NCBI GenBank assembly: GCA_933228675.1
Contig: OW121741.1
Location: 53,177,186 to 53,241,185, forward strand
Source of the DNA: Stomorhina lunata
Lineage: Eukaryota; Arthropoda; Insecta; Diptera; Rhiniidae
Reading direction: 5' to 3'
Length of the DNA stretch: 64,000 bases
Both the position numbers and the translations under genes were made by a program. Positions within the stretch are counted from its first letter, which is position 1, and every line of letters begins with the position of its first letter. Below the pieces are notes generated by a model that saw nothing but the letters and a program-made list of their open reading frames with translations, was not told the DNA's origin and searched no databases. This document shows positions 21,963 through 33,992 of this stretch, one piece after another.

Positions 21963-22657
21963 AAGTAAGAAAGTGCTAATGTCGGTCAAGCCTGACCATA
22001 CGATACCTTTTACCACTTAGCAAACACATATTTGCTAAATTTTACCATCATACAAACATTTTCTCAAAAATTATACATTTAAGCTGTTTCCGTCATTTGG
22101 ACTTATATGAGAGCTAGGGTCAAATGTGGACCGAATATCTCGAAATTTGGCAAATTAATTACAGTTGCATGCAAAATTAAACTTAAAATTCTCATTATCT
22201 TTGGATTTAGTGAATTTTGTCTCATTTAGCGCGTTTTGAGAAAAGAGGTTGTATGGGAGCTATAGTCAAATGTGGACCGAAATTTGGTTCAGTGATTTAA
22301 ATTTACTAAAGAAGTATTTGTTTTAAATTTCATGAAAAAATATTGATTTTTGTGGCCAATATATCAATTCCGGGAAGTGGGACCTATGGGAGATACCATA
22401 AATAATGGACCGATTTGGACGAATTTCAATAGCCATGGTCTCATTATTAAAAAAATAATCTGTGCCAAATTTCATCAAATTATCTTTAGAATTGCGACCT
22501 GTAGTTTGATTACAAGGTTTATATGGGGGTCCAGCCAGCCAGCCAGACGGACGGACATCGCTTAGTCGACTCAGAAAGTTATTCTAAGCCTATTGGTATA
22601 CTAAAAGGTGGTTCTAAGACAAATATTTCTATGCCACCTATGGTGGTGAAGGGTATA
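21963..22657 (-). repeat. Short INE-1-like element, subfamily 2 (A)
   Basis: It has the same edges as 5109-5870: AAGTAAGAAAGTGC with hairpin CGGTCAAGCCTGACC at one side and GTGGTGAAGGGTATA at the other. It holds a CAGCCAGCCAGACGGACGGA microsatellite near 22540. Confidence 0.6.
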
Positions 22658-22795
22658 AAAAATAATGAATTAATATTTATAATTAAAGTTCCAAAACTAT
22701 TTTATTCTACACGAGTAACAACTATTATACCTATGCCATACTTAAATAGAGAAATATAGGCAGAAATTGAAAACGTATTTAATTATAATAACATG

Positions 22796-23760
22796 TAAGA
22801 GTGCTATGTTCGGCTATGCCGAACCTTAAATACCCTTCACCAATGGTGTTACAAAAGTAAAGTGCAGAGTGGAAAGAGTTTTTGGTCAATTACAAGTATG
22901 TATGTTTCTGAAAACTGATTTAGGTGAATCCTACAAAAATACTAAAAAAATTTCAAAAACAATATTTAAAAAAAAATCGAATTGTATATCAGATTTTAGA
23001 AAATACTCCATTGCAGCATGATATTAAATTACATCAAAATCAGTATATAATCACCAGAGATTTCGCCAAAATTCAAAGCTCGATGAGAATTTAAAAAAAA
23101 AATTTGTTTAAAAAACTATATTTTTCATAAAAAAATTTAATTTCGTCAAAAAACTGTGTTTTTTTTAAGTTGTTTGAACTGTATATCAAATTTTAGGAAA
23201 TCATTCAACGCTACTACACTATTGAATTCATCAAAATCGGTAGATTAATAACTGAGATATCGCCAAAGCAAAAATTATCGATGTACGCAAATTGACAAAT
23301 TTAAAAAAGGGTATTTTTTTGAATTAGATATCAGATTTTAGAAAATACTCCAACGCAACATGCTATTAAATTTTATCAAAATCGGTCTATAAACATCAGA
23401 TTTATCGGCAAAATTCAATGAGAATTTAAACAATTTTTTTTAAACTGTGTTTTTTAAAAAAAAGTTTTGAATTTCGTCAAAAAACTGTGTTTTTTAAAAA
23501 AAAAGTTTTTAGAACTGTAAAAATAATAAAATCATTCAACGCTGCACACTGTTGAATTTCATCAAAATCGGTAGATCAATAACCGAAATATCGCCAAAAC
23601 AGTATTTTTTTTATTTTTATTTTTAATTTAATAGCATGTTGCTCTCTAATGCAACATGCTATTAAATTTGATCGAAATCGGTCTATAAACACCAGAGATA
23701 TCGCCAAAATTCAAAATTCGATAAGAATTTAATAAAAAAAAATGTTTAAAACTGTATTTT
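22796..23760 (-). repeat. INE-1-like element with tandem internal blocks (A)
   Basis: The minus-strand 3' end is the hairpin GTTCGGCTATGCCGAAC (22811-22827) next to ATACCCTTCACC. The body consists of repeats of 'TCAAAATCGGTNNATNAA', 'GAGATATCGCCAAA' and poly-A/T tracts. Unit B carries 713 bp more (41311-42023) at position 22944, so unit A is probably deleted there. Confidence 0.5.
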
Positions 23761-24959
23761 TTTACCCTTTACCAAAAGGTGAAAGAGTATTATAAGTTTG
23801 TGATTCCGTTTGTAATTTTTATACCCTTCACCAATAGGTGAAAGGGTATTATAAGTTTGTGCATCCGTTTGTAATTTTATTATTAGTGATCGTAGACCCC
23901 ATAAAAATTATACCGATTGACTCAGAATCGGGAGGAGAATCGATTAAGCGATGTCCGTCTGTCTGTCTGTTGAAATCAAGTTCTGAAGCCCCTGGAGGAT
24001 GGACCTACATAAATTATACATCAGATTTAGGAAATTCTCCCGCAATGAACGCTATTAAAATTCATTAAAATCACTTTTAAATAACAAGAGAAAACATATA
24101 CTACTGGTGTGCGAGTAATAATATATATTTCAGATTTTAGGTAATGGCTCCCCAAACAACACTGTAAATTTAAAAAAAATCGGTCCATAAACAACTGATA
24201 TATCGCCAAAACAGTAAATTTGATGTATCGCAAATTGCCCGAAGTACGCATAGAGAAAGTTTGTTGAAAAAATGAAATGCACAAATAGGAAAAACCATCC
24301 TAATGGTGTACGGACATACATAAATTTTCTATCAGGTTTTAGGAAGCACGTTATTAAATTTTATCAAAATCGGTCCATAAACAACTGAGATATCGCCAAA
24401 ACACTAATTTTGATGAACCGCAAATTGCCGAAAGTACGTGTCTTAGAAATTTTGTTTAAATTTTGCAAGTATCTCGGGAGTTTATAGACCGATTGTGAGG
24501 AAATTTAACAGCGTCCTTTGCGGGATGATTTCCTAAAATATAATATATATACCCTTCATAAACTATACAAATCTGATCATGAATACCATTACAATTGTAC
24601 GGATCGACTCAGAATCGGCAGGAGAATCGATTTAGCGTCCGTCCGTCCGTCTATCTATTGAAATCAAGTTTTTGGAGCTCCTGTTTTGTCGATATCTCAG
24701 ATGTTCATTTTGAGGAAATTTAATAGCATTCTTCTCGGGGGGATTACTGAATTCTGATGCATTCGGTAATTTGTGGTAGATATAATTTAGTGTTTAAGCG
24801 ATATTTCAGGTGTTTTGATCGACAATGATGAGATTCATGTTGGGATGATATCCTAGAATTTTATGTAAAATTCACTTAGGACCTCCACAAATCTGATTTT
24901 AGCAGACATTGCATTTATCTTAGTTTTGTGTCTGACTTTTGAACATTATGGTAATATTT

Positions 24960-25002
24960 CTTCTTCTGTTATCCTTGACACCCAGTGGAGCATAGGGCCT
25001 CA
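24960..25002 (-). mobile_element. 43-bp LINE 3'-end stub with 12-bp target duplication (A)
   Basis: The insert reads, on the minus strand, GGCCCTATGCTCCACTGGG then a purine-rich AACAGAAGAAG tail. ATGGTAATATTT flanks it on both sides (24948-24959, 25003-25014). A long target duplication and a simple A/G tail fit target-primed reverse transcription of a severely 5'-truncated LINE. The CTATGCTCCAC motif is, from memory, typical of LINE 3' ends in flies. The same motif occurs at 35912-35955. Confidence 0.6.
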
Positions 25003-25587
25003 ATGGTAATATTTAAGTATGTATTATATATCAAATTATAGGTAATCTTCCTAGGAAGTACATAAAATGCATAAAATGATATGCGTTCAAAAGCTATCAA
25101 CGAAAATCTAAATTTTAGGATTGCAATTGGGACAAAAGCGTTCACTTTTGACAATAACTGTTGTACAACTTTGCCTAATTCAATCTCTTATTTGCTAATA
25201 AATTATAATAGATCGGATGATGAAAGCTAGTATAAAGACGTTCTACAAAATCTAATATAAACCTGTTAATGACATAAATTCCATCTAAAAGCCATTTAAA
25301 TGAGAATAAATAATTAACTATATTAGCTTTGACCACTAAATTAAGCACAAGAATACCATTATGTGAATACCAGCCAGTGTGCAAAATTTTGTCATAATCG
25401 GTCACCATTCGACTATTGTTCTTTCTGTTCGTCTTTCCGTCAGAGGAGAGCGTGATAGCGCCTAAAAAAACTTCAAATACCACAATTATATTATATAGCA
25501 TTTAAATTTTGCAATAATTGGTCCACATTTGATCAAAACTCTCACACAATCCGAATTAAACGATCAAGCACAACGAAAAGTATTTAA

Positions 25588-25808
25588 CCCCTTGACGTAT
25601 TTCCACGAGTCTGACTCGTGGTACAAATTCTGTGCCTAAATGAATATCACGAGTCTGACTCGTGGTACAATTTCTATGCCTAACATGATTATCACGAGTC
25701 TGACTCGTTTTGCGACTGTTCATAAGCATCAAAACTGGTTTGTTTCGTGCAAGTTGTATGCGAACAGTTGGAAGCGAACTTAGTTGCGCTAATTGATACG
25801 TCAAGGGG
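25588..25808. mobile_element. piggyBac-type MITE with palindromic repeats (A)
   Basis: TTAA flanks both ends (25584-25587, 25809-25812), with perfect termini CCCCTTGACGTA / TACGTCAAGGGG. Three tandem ~36-bp units each contain the palindrome-like CACGAGTCTGACTCGTG. The related repeat near 2463-2475 shows the unoccupied TTTAAA site. It is 221 bp with no coding capacity. Confidence 0.8.
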
Positions 25809-26473
25809 TTAAATGCTTATAAATGTAGATTTTGTGCAGAGTAGTTTTATATATCAGATTTTTGTAAATCTTCCCGCAAAGCACGCTATTTTATCAAAAC
25901 AGTTCTATTAACACCTGAATATCTCCAATACACCAAAATTTAGAAGTAATTTGGCCCTAAAATCGGTTAAAAATCTTTATATTTTACTAGGAGGATGTGC
26001 ACAGGCACATCGTAAAAATAGCCCTTGTATATTTAAGAGTCATCAGAAGTTAAGACTTGCACAAATCGGAAGAACAATACATCACAAATATTATTGACGA
26101 ACTATTCATCTAAATTGGCCAATTTACTTCAGATTTATTAGTAAATATTTAATTACTTTTCCTAATGTTAACCTGGTATTTATCCATTCAAAAGCTATAT
26201 ATCTCAAGTAGGTATATAAAACTAAGTGTATATAATCTATATTCCCAAGGTTTGTATAGATTGACAAAACAATCATTGCCAAAGCTTTGATCCAAATCGG
26301 TCCGCCAACTTCAGAGTTTTACGCAACTAATCAAGAACTTCTACTATATGGACGATACGTTCGAATTAAAGTACACATCGATAGCTGATATTCAATATCC
26401 TCTTCGAATAAAATTTAAAATTTGTGTTTGAATATTTTTTATTTCATAGCGAGTTTTGCGGCAAAAAAAATTG

Positions 26474-26658
26474 TATAACCGAGTTTTTGTTATATTTTTT
26501 AAAAAATATAATATTACAACAATATCATTTAGTCAAATCATTTATGATTCTATAAATATAAATATAATATCATAAATGATATCGTTTCTTGGTTTGTTGG
26601 GAACTTAGCAATAATTGAATTTATATCTACGAGGGTTGGTGAAGTTACATACGTAACT
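26474..26658 (-). mobile_element. LTR fragment of gypsy-type retroelement (A)
   Basis: On the minus strand the polypurine tract TGGGGGAGC (26659-26667) is followed by AGTTACGTATGTAACT, a plausible LTR start. The LTR is truncated where it meets INE-1-like sequence near 26474. An inner AT-rich inverted repeat (ATATCATTTA.. / ..AAATGATAT) is visible. Confidence 0.5.
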
Positions 26659-26683
26659 GCTCCCCCATTAGATGAAGGATTCT

Positions 26684-27009
26684 CCTAAATTATTCCATTT
26701 GACCTCTTATTTTTGTTATACAAAATTACTATTAATATAATTGCTATTGCCACAATTGTTGTTGGTGGTATGGTATAAACAATAATCTTGTTGAACTTCA
26801 TTTCTTCAATTACTTTCATATTTTGAATTGTTTTTATTTTTACTTCTTCTATAGTGTGTTATTTAGTTCAATATTTTGAAATTTTGGAACAATTATTTAA
26901 TCTAAATACATTTTATTATTATTTGAAAATCTTTGATTTGCTATTGTTAAAGTGCAGTAATTATACTGTATTAAGTAATTTCCATTCAAAATATTGTTTG
27001 TGTTTTTGT
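26684..27009 (-). pseudogene. env-like C-terminal relic of an insect LTR retroelement (A)
   Basis: The minus-strand frame ends with TAG at 26684-26686, just upstream of the polypurine tract. It encodes a hydrophobic segment of about 20 residues followed by a short basic tail, as at the membrane anchor of insect endogenous retroelement envelope proteins. At least one stop or frameshift separates it from the upstream part. It is cut at 27009 by the tandem-duplication joint; the unit B twin extends further, to about 46233. Confidence 0.5.
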
Positions 27010-27647
27010 GATATTAAGTTGAAAAAAAAAATGAATCACACCCTATATATAGTTTAAAATATCTACTGCACCGTAAAATAACAGTTGAAGAACCATACAA
27101 AAGAAAAGGTCCAATTCAGTGCTCAAATTGCCAGGAATTCGGTCACACTAGGACTTATTGCAAATTATCCCCTGTTTGTGTAATATGCGGGGAGTTGCAC
27201 GGATCAGCCCAATGTAATAAACCCAAAAACGATACAAACACAAAAAAATGCAGCAATTGTAGTGGAAATCATACTGCAAATTACAGAGGTTGCCCTGTTT
27301 ATTCGTTTGTTAAGAAATCATTTGTGAAAAAGCATAATATTATCCCCACTCAGCCAGTAATTAATCCACAGTTCCCACAGATTAAAACATCTAATACTAA
27401 CAAAAATTCCTACGCAAATGTTTTAAAAACAAATAACACTCCTGAAAATCCTTCACCAAAATCAAATTCGAACCCCAGACCAAACATTGCTTCAAGCTCT
27501 GAAAATGCAAACTTGAACTTCAGCAGGCTAGAGTTTACAATTAACACCCTAGTGCAGTCAGTAAACAATTTTACAAACACAATGAGTAGCATGATGCAAG
27601 AAATGGTCAAAATGCAATCAATGCAAGCCATTTTAAATAAACCATGA
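27010..27647 (+). pseudogene. LINE ORF1, copy B, N-terminus missing
   Basis: It lacks the N-terminal half. The A run at 27022-27031 has ten A, against nine in copy A; neither length joins the two frames. The zinc knuckles follow, with a single (unduplicated) copy of the 81-residue segment found twice in copy A. The C-terminal 'QEMVKMQSMQ' segment differs slightly from A. TGA at 27645-27647 overlaps the ORF2 ATG at 27644. Confidence 0.85.
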
Positions 27648-30600
27648 ACTGTATGAAAATATGTTTTTGGAACGCAAACGGCATTCGCCAACATAAAAAC
27701 GAAATTGAATATTTCCTTAACGATAAACAAATCGACATAATGTTGGTTTCGGAAACCCATTTAACCGCAAAAAGTTTATTTCAAATAGATGGTTACGTAC
27801 TCTATGATACTAAGGACCCAAGAGGTAGAGCTTGTGGCGGATCGGCTATTCTCATTAAAGAACGTATCAAGCACTATTTATTGTGCAATTGTTGCGAAGA
27901 TTATCTCCAAGCAACTACAATTTGTCTTAAAGATTTTTGTCGTAACTTAGTGATATCTTCAATATATTCCCCCCCAAGGTTCCCAATTTCTGAGGACCAA
28001 TACAATAAATTCTTCAAATCACTTGGATCCCGCTTTTTGGCAGCTGGAGATTATAATGCAAAGCACACATTCTGGGGATCGAGATTGATTACCCCTAAAG
28101 GTCGTGTGTTGTTTAATTCTATTTCAAAATTGAATTTAGACGTAATATCAAGCGGTCATCCCACTTATTGGCCTAGTGACCCAAATAAAATCCCGGATGT
28201 TATCGATTTTGGAGTAACGAAATGTATCAGAAGAGAAATGATCCAAGTTGAACCTTCTTTAGAACTTTCCTCGGACCATTCGCCAACTATCATAACCCTC
28301 TTAAAGCCCGAAGAAACCGTATCCCCGACTATAGACGTAGCAATGGTAAGCACTAAGATAAATTGGCTTAAATACAAGAAATATCTCAGCACTCACTGCA
28401 GAGAAAACATTAAGCTACATACACCGCAAGATATAGATCTCTCTATTAGATATGTGGAAAATAATCTTAAATTGGCTGTTAAACATGCAACGGTACCCCC
28501 CAATCAATATATCACATCCCCCCCTCACTTACAATAATACCAAATACCCAATCCTCCGGGAACTTGCTGCACAACCCCCAATATCACATGCTTCATTGCA
28601 ACCCCATAACAGTCTACATATCAACCGAGAACAAGATACATTACTAGCCCCCCAACAATATGCTACACTGCCCCTCCGGCAACATGTCACACCATCCCCC
28701 ATACGAAACACCGCTTTTACCCCCGGCAATATGCCACATTACACCCCCACAACAAGCTTCACTAATCCCCCGCAACATGCTACATTACCCCCCAACCATC
28801 ATGCTACTTTAGCCCCCTGGCAATGTGCTGCATCATCCCCCCTACAACACGCTTCATTAACACCCCACAATATGCTGCATTACCCCCCAGATGATATGCT
28901 GCATAACTCCCCCAGAAACATGCTACTCAACCCCGCCAACGGCATGCTGCATTACCCACAAGATAATATGGTGCACTACCCCCTCACATCAAGCTACCCC
29001 AACCCCCCACAACATGATGCATTCCACTCTCGACAAGTCAGGTGTAATAGAATATACTCAGCCGATGTCGAACGGCTTTTGGCTGAAAAAAGAAGAGCTC
29101 GAAGAGAATGGCAAATTCATAGATCCCCCCAATCTAAAAACAGATTCCGAAATTGCATAAAATCACTAAGAAAATTACTAGCATCCCAAAGAGCTGAATC
29201 CCTGGAAACTTATATAAAAGGACTAGATGCGACCCCACAATCTGATTATTCATTATGGCGAGCTGTCAAAAGCTAAAAAAGTCCTATCATTCGTAAACCA
29301 CCTTTGAGAACTACGAGTGGAGGCTGGGCAAGAAGCGACTCAGAGAAAGGTAATCTGTTTGTAAACCACCTGAAAAATGTATTTACCCCCAACATATCAA
29401 ATGACATGATGGAGCTACCCCCTGTTGTACAGCAACGTAGAACAACGATAAGGTTTAAGACTCGGGAGGTTATAAAATCTATCCTTGACTTAAACCCCAA
29501 AAAAGCACCTGGATTTGACAAAGTGAGCAATAAAATGTTAAAAGAGCTACCCTTAGTAGTAATAAGAATAATAACATTTATTTTTAATGCAATTCTACAT
29601 CTAAAATATTATCCTCCAGAATGGAAAGTTTCATTAATTACTATGGTTCCTAAGCCAGGTAAAGATCACACAAAAGTAGAGTCATATAGGCCTATAAGTC
29701 TTCTATCTAATATGTCAAAGCTATTTGAAAAACTGTTAGTTACCAAATTAACGCAAATTTTGGATGAAATCGGATACATTCCCAATCATCAGTTCGGATT
29801 TAGAAGAAAGCATAGTACAATTGAACAAACACATAGACTTGTATCTGCAATTCAAAAAAACTTTTGAAGAAAAGAAATATTGCTCTGCTCTCTTCATTGA
29901 TGTATCACAAGCATTTGACAAGGTATGGCATGAAGGTTTAATTTACAAATTGAAGCAAATTTTCCCCATAGACATATACATGCTCCTAGATAGCTACCTC
30001 ACCCATCGTAAATTTATTATTAAAGAAGGAGATTTCTTAAGTACTCCACAACCTATTGAAGCTGGTGTTCCCCAAGGCAGCATATTAGGACCAATTCTTT
30101 ATATCATATACACCTCTGATATGCCTACAAATATATATACAAACACGTCCACATTTGCAGATGATACTGCCATTTTAAGTATTAATGAAAACCCAGTTGA
30201 AGCATCTAAGAATTTACAGAACCACATATTTCAAATAGAAAAATGGCTAAACCAATGGAAAATAAAAGTGAATGAACAAAAATGCATTCATATCACCTTT
30301 ACATTGCGTAGAGACTCGTGCCCTCCAGTTAAAATTAATAACCAATCTATCCCCCAACAATCAGAAGTGAAATACCTGGGTATTCACTTGGATCGACGGC
30401 TTAGGTGGAAGAGTCACATAGATGCCAAATTGACCCAAATTAAACTAAAGTTAGCCCAACTTAACTGCCTAATTGGTAAAAACTCTAGACTTAGTCTAGA
30501 TTGCAAAATTCTTCTATACAACTCTATTATTAAGCCAATATGGTGTTACGGAATTCAATTGTGGGGCACTGCCTCAGATTCAAATATTGAGAAAATACAA

Positions 30601-30852
30601 AGGCGGCAAAATAAACTTTTAAGAATAATTACTGGCGCCCCGTGGTACGTTAAAAACACCAACTTACACAAGGACCTTGAAATTCCGTTGGTTAAAACAG
30701 AAATAGCGAAGCGTGTTGTTAATTATGTCAATAAATTGGCATGTCACCCAAATCCACTAGCTCGAAATATACTAAATGGTCGCGGCCATATCCGGCTCAG
30801 AAGGATACTAGCGACTTGTACAGCAGCTAAAGAATATGGATTAATAATGTAA
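27644..30852 (+). pseudogene. LINE ORF2 endonuclease/reverse transcriptase, copy B
   Basis: 27644-28537 is the endonuclease, with 'GDYNAKH' and 'SSDHSPTI'. After the C-rich array the basic linker 'AEKRRARREWQ' is intact (29085-29120), unlike copy A. The TAA at 29274-29276 and the A7-run shift at 29854-29860 are shared with A. After the shift one frame runs to 30852 and includes 'FIDVSQAFDKVWHEGL' (Trp codon 29927-29929 intact), 'GVPQGSILGP' and 'FADDTA'. The protein would need two repairs, so it is inactive. The shared breaks predate the tandem duplication. Confidence 0.9.
28510..29034 (+). repeat. C-rich 24-bp array inside ORF2 (copy B)
   Basis: Same array as 9058-9585 with few differences (for example AGAAACATG for AGCAACATG near 28914). 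In this copy one frame stays open from 28452 to 29276 through the array and into the basic linker, so the array need not have broken the ORF when it formed. Confidence 0.75.
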
Positions 30853-30992
30853 AAAATCCTACTCACGCAAAGAATTATGAAGTTGCAAATGGATTTTCAT
30901 AATTAAGAATTTTAGATTTTAAGATTTGATAACTTATTGTTAGTTCATGGTAAATGAAGATTCAATAAATAAATAAAACATGAAAAAAAAAA

Positions 30993-31210
30993 TTGAAAGG
31001 GACCTATGTTTTAACGCCGGCTCCGAACGGCAAATGCATTAGTTAGAGAAGTTTTACATAGCCTAATACTCAATAACCAGTGGCTAGCTGAGTTATGAGG
31101 TGAACCGCCGCTTTTTTGAAAATTTATTTTTTCAAGTGAGTCTGGCCAGGGATCGAAGTTGGGCCTGGTATGCTAGGCGGATGACTAACCTGCTATACCA
31201 CGGCGGTTCA
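30993..31210 (-). mobile_element. tRNA-derived SINE 5' part (B)
   Basis: Unit B equivalent of 11496-11713, with the same tRNA-like head and GC-rich core. The SINE 3' part is not in unit B because it lies outside the duplicated segment. Confidence 0.75.
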
Positions 31211-32505
31211 CAAATATAGTGTTGGAAAAATCAGGATTTGCAAAAAGTTATGATCAAAAAATTAAAAACAAAAAATATTTCTTTGACTTTCTTAAAAAAA
31301 TACATTTTTATCACAAGATTTTAGCAAGAAATATTCCCTCTTGCGTACATTTTTGCCGAACATAGTTAAGCGATATTTTTAAGTTCTGATTAGTTATTTG
31401 GTAAAAAGTGATGACACCTTTTTTAGGCATCATGCAAATATTGCGAAACGGTCACTAACTTGGACAAACTGAGTATAGGGTTTTACTACAATTTAATAGT
31501 ACAATAGGGCCCATATAGTCACGACCTTGCACTTTTCAAAAGATGGTCATTTGTTGTGTAGTGTAATTCAAAGAGTAAATATATATATGTGGGTAAACAC
31601 ACACGCTAATGTATACATAAAAAAAATTAAAGTTATAGGAACATAGTTTCTAAGATCATTACATAACTTCTGATATTAATTTGTACTCATATTAAGACTA
31701 CTAAGCAAACATTTAAGAACTCATGTAACTTGAAATTTTAATATATAAAATAACTTAGCATTTTTCTGAGGAATAAATTTTGTTTTACCATGTCTTCATA
31801 CGGCCAAATTCATAATCAAAAATTATGTATCTACAGTTTTATTCAATATACATTTTTTAGTCCATGGTTATCTTATATTTATACACTGCATAAACAGTGC
31901 CTTATTCTGCTAATACAACCGTGAAACAGCTGTTTATTTATTTATTACCAGTTGAGACAGCACATTCTAAAAATAAATAATTTATGTAAATTTTATTAAA
32001 ATACACAAAGTAACACAGCAATATTTACCTTTTCTCCTTGATCCGAGTTAAAAGCACGTTTAGAAATCTTTTTGTCTATTTTCCACTTTTATTTTTTAAA
32101 ATAATTTATTTAAAGGCGTCAAAAACAATTTTTTTTTTTCAAATGAAATTCCACAAAAAAATGTATAAACAATGTCAGAGTTGATTTTTTAAGTAGTTTG
32201 TTTTTGTAAAAACAACGCTGCAGATTTTTCTTAGACACTGTTTAAAAAAAGTATTTTGAATTAACTTAAACATAACTAGTGCATAAGCTTAATCGACATT
32301 CTACTTATCCACTGCATAAATTCACTACATAGACACAACTTTTGATTATGAATTTGGCTGATATTTTTTTAAGCACTCTTTAAATTTTGTTGTCTGTTGA
32401 AGCCTTTGAATTAGGTAAACATAAACCAAATTCAAAATGTTTGTAAAACTTATATCTCTTTCTATTAAATGTTTAAAAATTTCTACACAACGTTCTTAAG
32501 CAAAT
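31211..32505. repeat. 1.28-kb segment present only in unit B
   Basis: 31230-32505 has no counterpart in unit A, where GTTGGAAAAA joins ATTCGTTGTCC directly. 31235-31540 is an inverse relative of 4700-5030. 31804-32356 is bounded by inverted CCAAATTCATAATCAAAA repeats and may be a separate MITE. No coding sequence is seen. A deletion in unit A explains this as well as an insertion here. Confidence 0.5.
31804..32356. mobile_element. Possible MITE with ~30-bp inverted repeats
   Basis: CCAAATTCATAATCAAAA at the left is mirrored by TTTTGATTATGAATTTGG at the right; pairing continues weakly over about 30 bp, and TTATxCACTGCATAA is found in inverse relation further in. No target duplication is evident. 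Confidence 0.45.
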
Positions 32506-32994
32506 TCGTTGTCCTTATTCCATTTCTATAATTGGTTTGAAGAGATGTAACTTTTACCAAGAGTTAATTCTTCAAATAGTTCTGTGTGATTTATATTAAG
32601 CTAGTTTCTCTAGTCCACAACGTAAACACAACTGGATTCACAACTGGTTTCAAGTAGAAGGACCCATTTTCTTGATAAGCGGTATTCCATTGGTTAAAGT
32701 ATTCAGTATTCTATATAAAATTGGGCTGCTTTAGATTTGTTAAAATTCACATAACTTGCAGTCAACGACTATTTTGGATAATATTTTTGGTATTTTTTCA
32801 TGGCTGTAGGAAATAAAATAGTAAAAAACTATGTAATTTTTTTTATTTAATGGCCACAGAACCAAAAAAATCTAATATATTATATGGAGGGATTACGTAG
32901 ATCTGTTAGAGACATACTAGCAAAAAAATATATTTCGGAAATCTATTTATTTTAACAACAATTCGAAACCACATTGAACATATACAAAATTATA

Positions 32995-33225
32995 CAGTTA
33001 GGGACAAAATTATTCACGAAATAAAATTTATTGGGATCTTGTTTAAAATTTATTGAGATCTTGTTTAAAATTTTTATGTTCAACACATATTTAAATAAAT
33101 TTTTTAAGTTAATTAAATACATTATGTATTCCTAATACAAACTCGGAAAAAAACTTTAAGTAAATTAAGAATCGTTATAATTTATAATGTTTTTATACTA
33201 AAATTTAAGTGTGAACAATTTTCTT
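32995..33225 (+). mobile_element. Tc1-like terminal repeat or MITE, left member (B)
   Basis: Unit B equivalent of 12225-12455. Confidence 0.5.
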
Positions 33226-33638
33226 CTTCTAAAATGGTAACACAGTCATTTACCTCTAATACGCCTAAGTACTCCAAGCTGATTTCTTCGAAAACATCAC
33301 CAAGTCATCAAAAATCCACTTTAAAATTTCTTTCTTTGGCATATACTTGGCCCCACATTTTTATTAACCCCCCTGTCGTCAAATGAGTAGTTAACTACAA
33401 AAAGAGTTAGCTTTAAGTTTACACGTATCGACTATCTTAAAGTCAACTACAATGCAATGCAGAATTTACATTACATAAAGTGTATACAAACACTGACCAG
33501 TACGTTTTTTTTTGAAATAATAGAAATATTTTTCTAAAAAACTTCAACAAAGCAAAAAAACAGTTATTGTCATATAATTTGGATTTAAAAATAGGAATTG
33601 TATAAATAAATTAAAAGCTGTAGGATTTTAAACATATG

Positions 33639-33713
33639 AAGTGGCACAGCGGAATAGTCTCCGCCTAACAATCATGAGGTCGTCGGTTCGAATCCTGACA
33701 AAAACTTTTTTTT
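33639..33713 (+). mobile_element. tRNA-like pol III module 1 (B)
   Basis: Unit B equivalent of 12868-12944; A box, B box and T-run are unchanged. Confidence 0.6.
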
Positions 33714-33814
33714 TTGTTCTATTTAAAATTTTTTGTTTTGTTTTATTTAAAATTTTTTGTTTTTGTTTGTTTTATTTAAAAACTTTTATTTTATAAAAAC
33801 AAAAAAAAAAAATT

Positions 33815-33863
33815 CTGTCTGGATTTGAACCCACGACCTCATGACTGCTAGGCGGAGACTCCT
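33815..33863 (-). mobile_element. tRNA-like pol III module 2, inverted (B)
   Basis: Unit B equivalent of 13045-13092. Confidence 0.55.
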
Positions 33864-33926
33864 ATTTTTAAATCGAAAAAAAGGAGTTGTATAAATAAAT
33901 TATAAGCAGCTAAGCTTTCAACAGTT

Positions 33927-33992
33927 GAAGTAGCATAGTGGAAGATGTCTGCGGTTAGCAGTCCGTGAGACTTCGGTTCAAATCCGGCCGAC
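33927..33992 (+). mobile_element. tRNA-like pol III module 3 (B)
   Basis: Unit B equivalent of 13156-13220. The A box is TAGCATAGTGG and one base is inserted after it compared with unit A, so the two copies are drifting. Confidence 0.6.

Larger units (their letters stand above)
23821..26473 (+). repeat. INE-1/Helentron-like element, most complete copy in unit A
   Basis: The 5' end is TATACCCTTCACCAATAGGT followed by its inverse GGTGAAAGGGTATTATAAG. Then come GACCCCATAAAAATTATACC, CGACTCAGAATCG, a GTCTGTCTGTCTG tract and a long A+T-rich body. A second, similar 5' block occurs at 24545-24650. Nested insertions are a 43-bp LINE stub (24960) and a TTAA MITE (25588). It runs into an LTR relic near 26474. 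A partial 5' end also lies just upstream at 23764. Confidence 0.6.
27010..30992 (+). mobile_element. Jockey-like LINE, copy B (5' part removed by duplication joint)
   Basis: This is homologous to 7310-11495. The first base corresponds to position 7310 within ORF1, and upstream sequence is the env relic, so it is the start of duplicated unit B rather than a 5'-truncated insertion. It ends in an A10 tail (30983-30992) followed by SINE sequence, as in copy A. Confidence 0.9.

Noticed and set aside
25556..25804. 82-residue ORF over the TTAA MITE
   Set aside because: It follows the palindromic repeats of the MITE and starts in unrelated sequence.
27010..30992. Independent, 5'-truncated second LINE insertion
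   Set aside because: Flanks on the 3' side are the same SINE and downstream sequence as copy A, and ancestral breaks are shared, so it is a product of segmental duplication.
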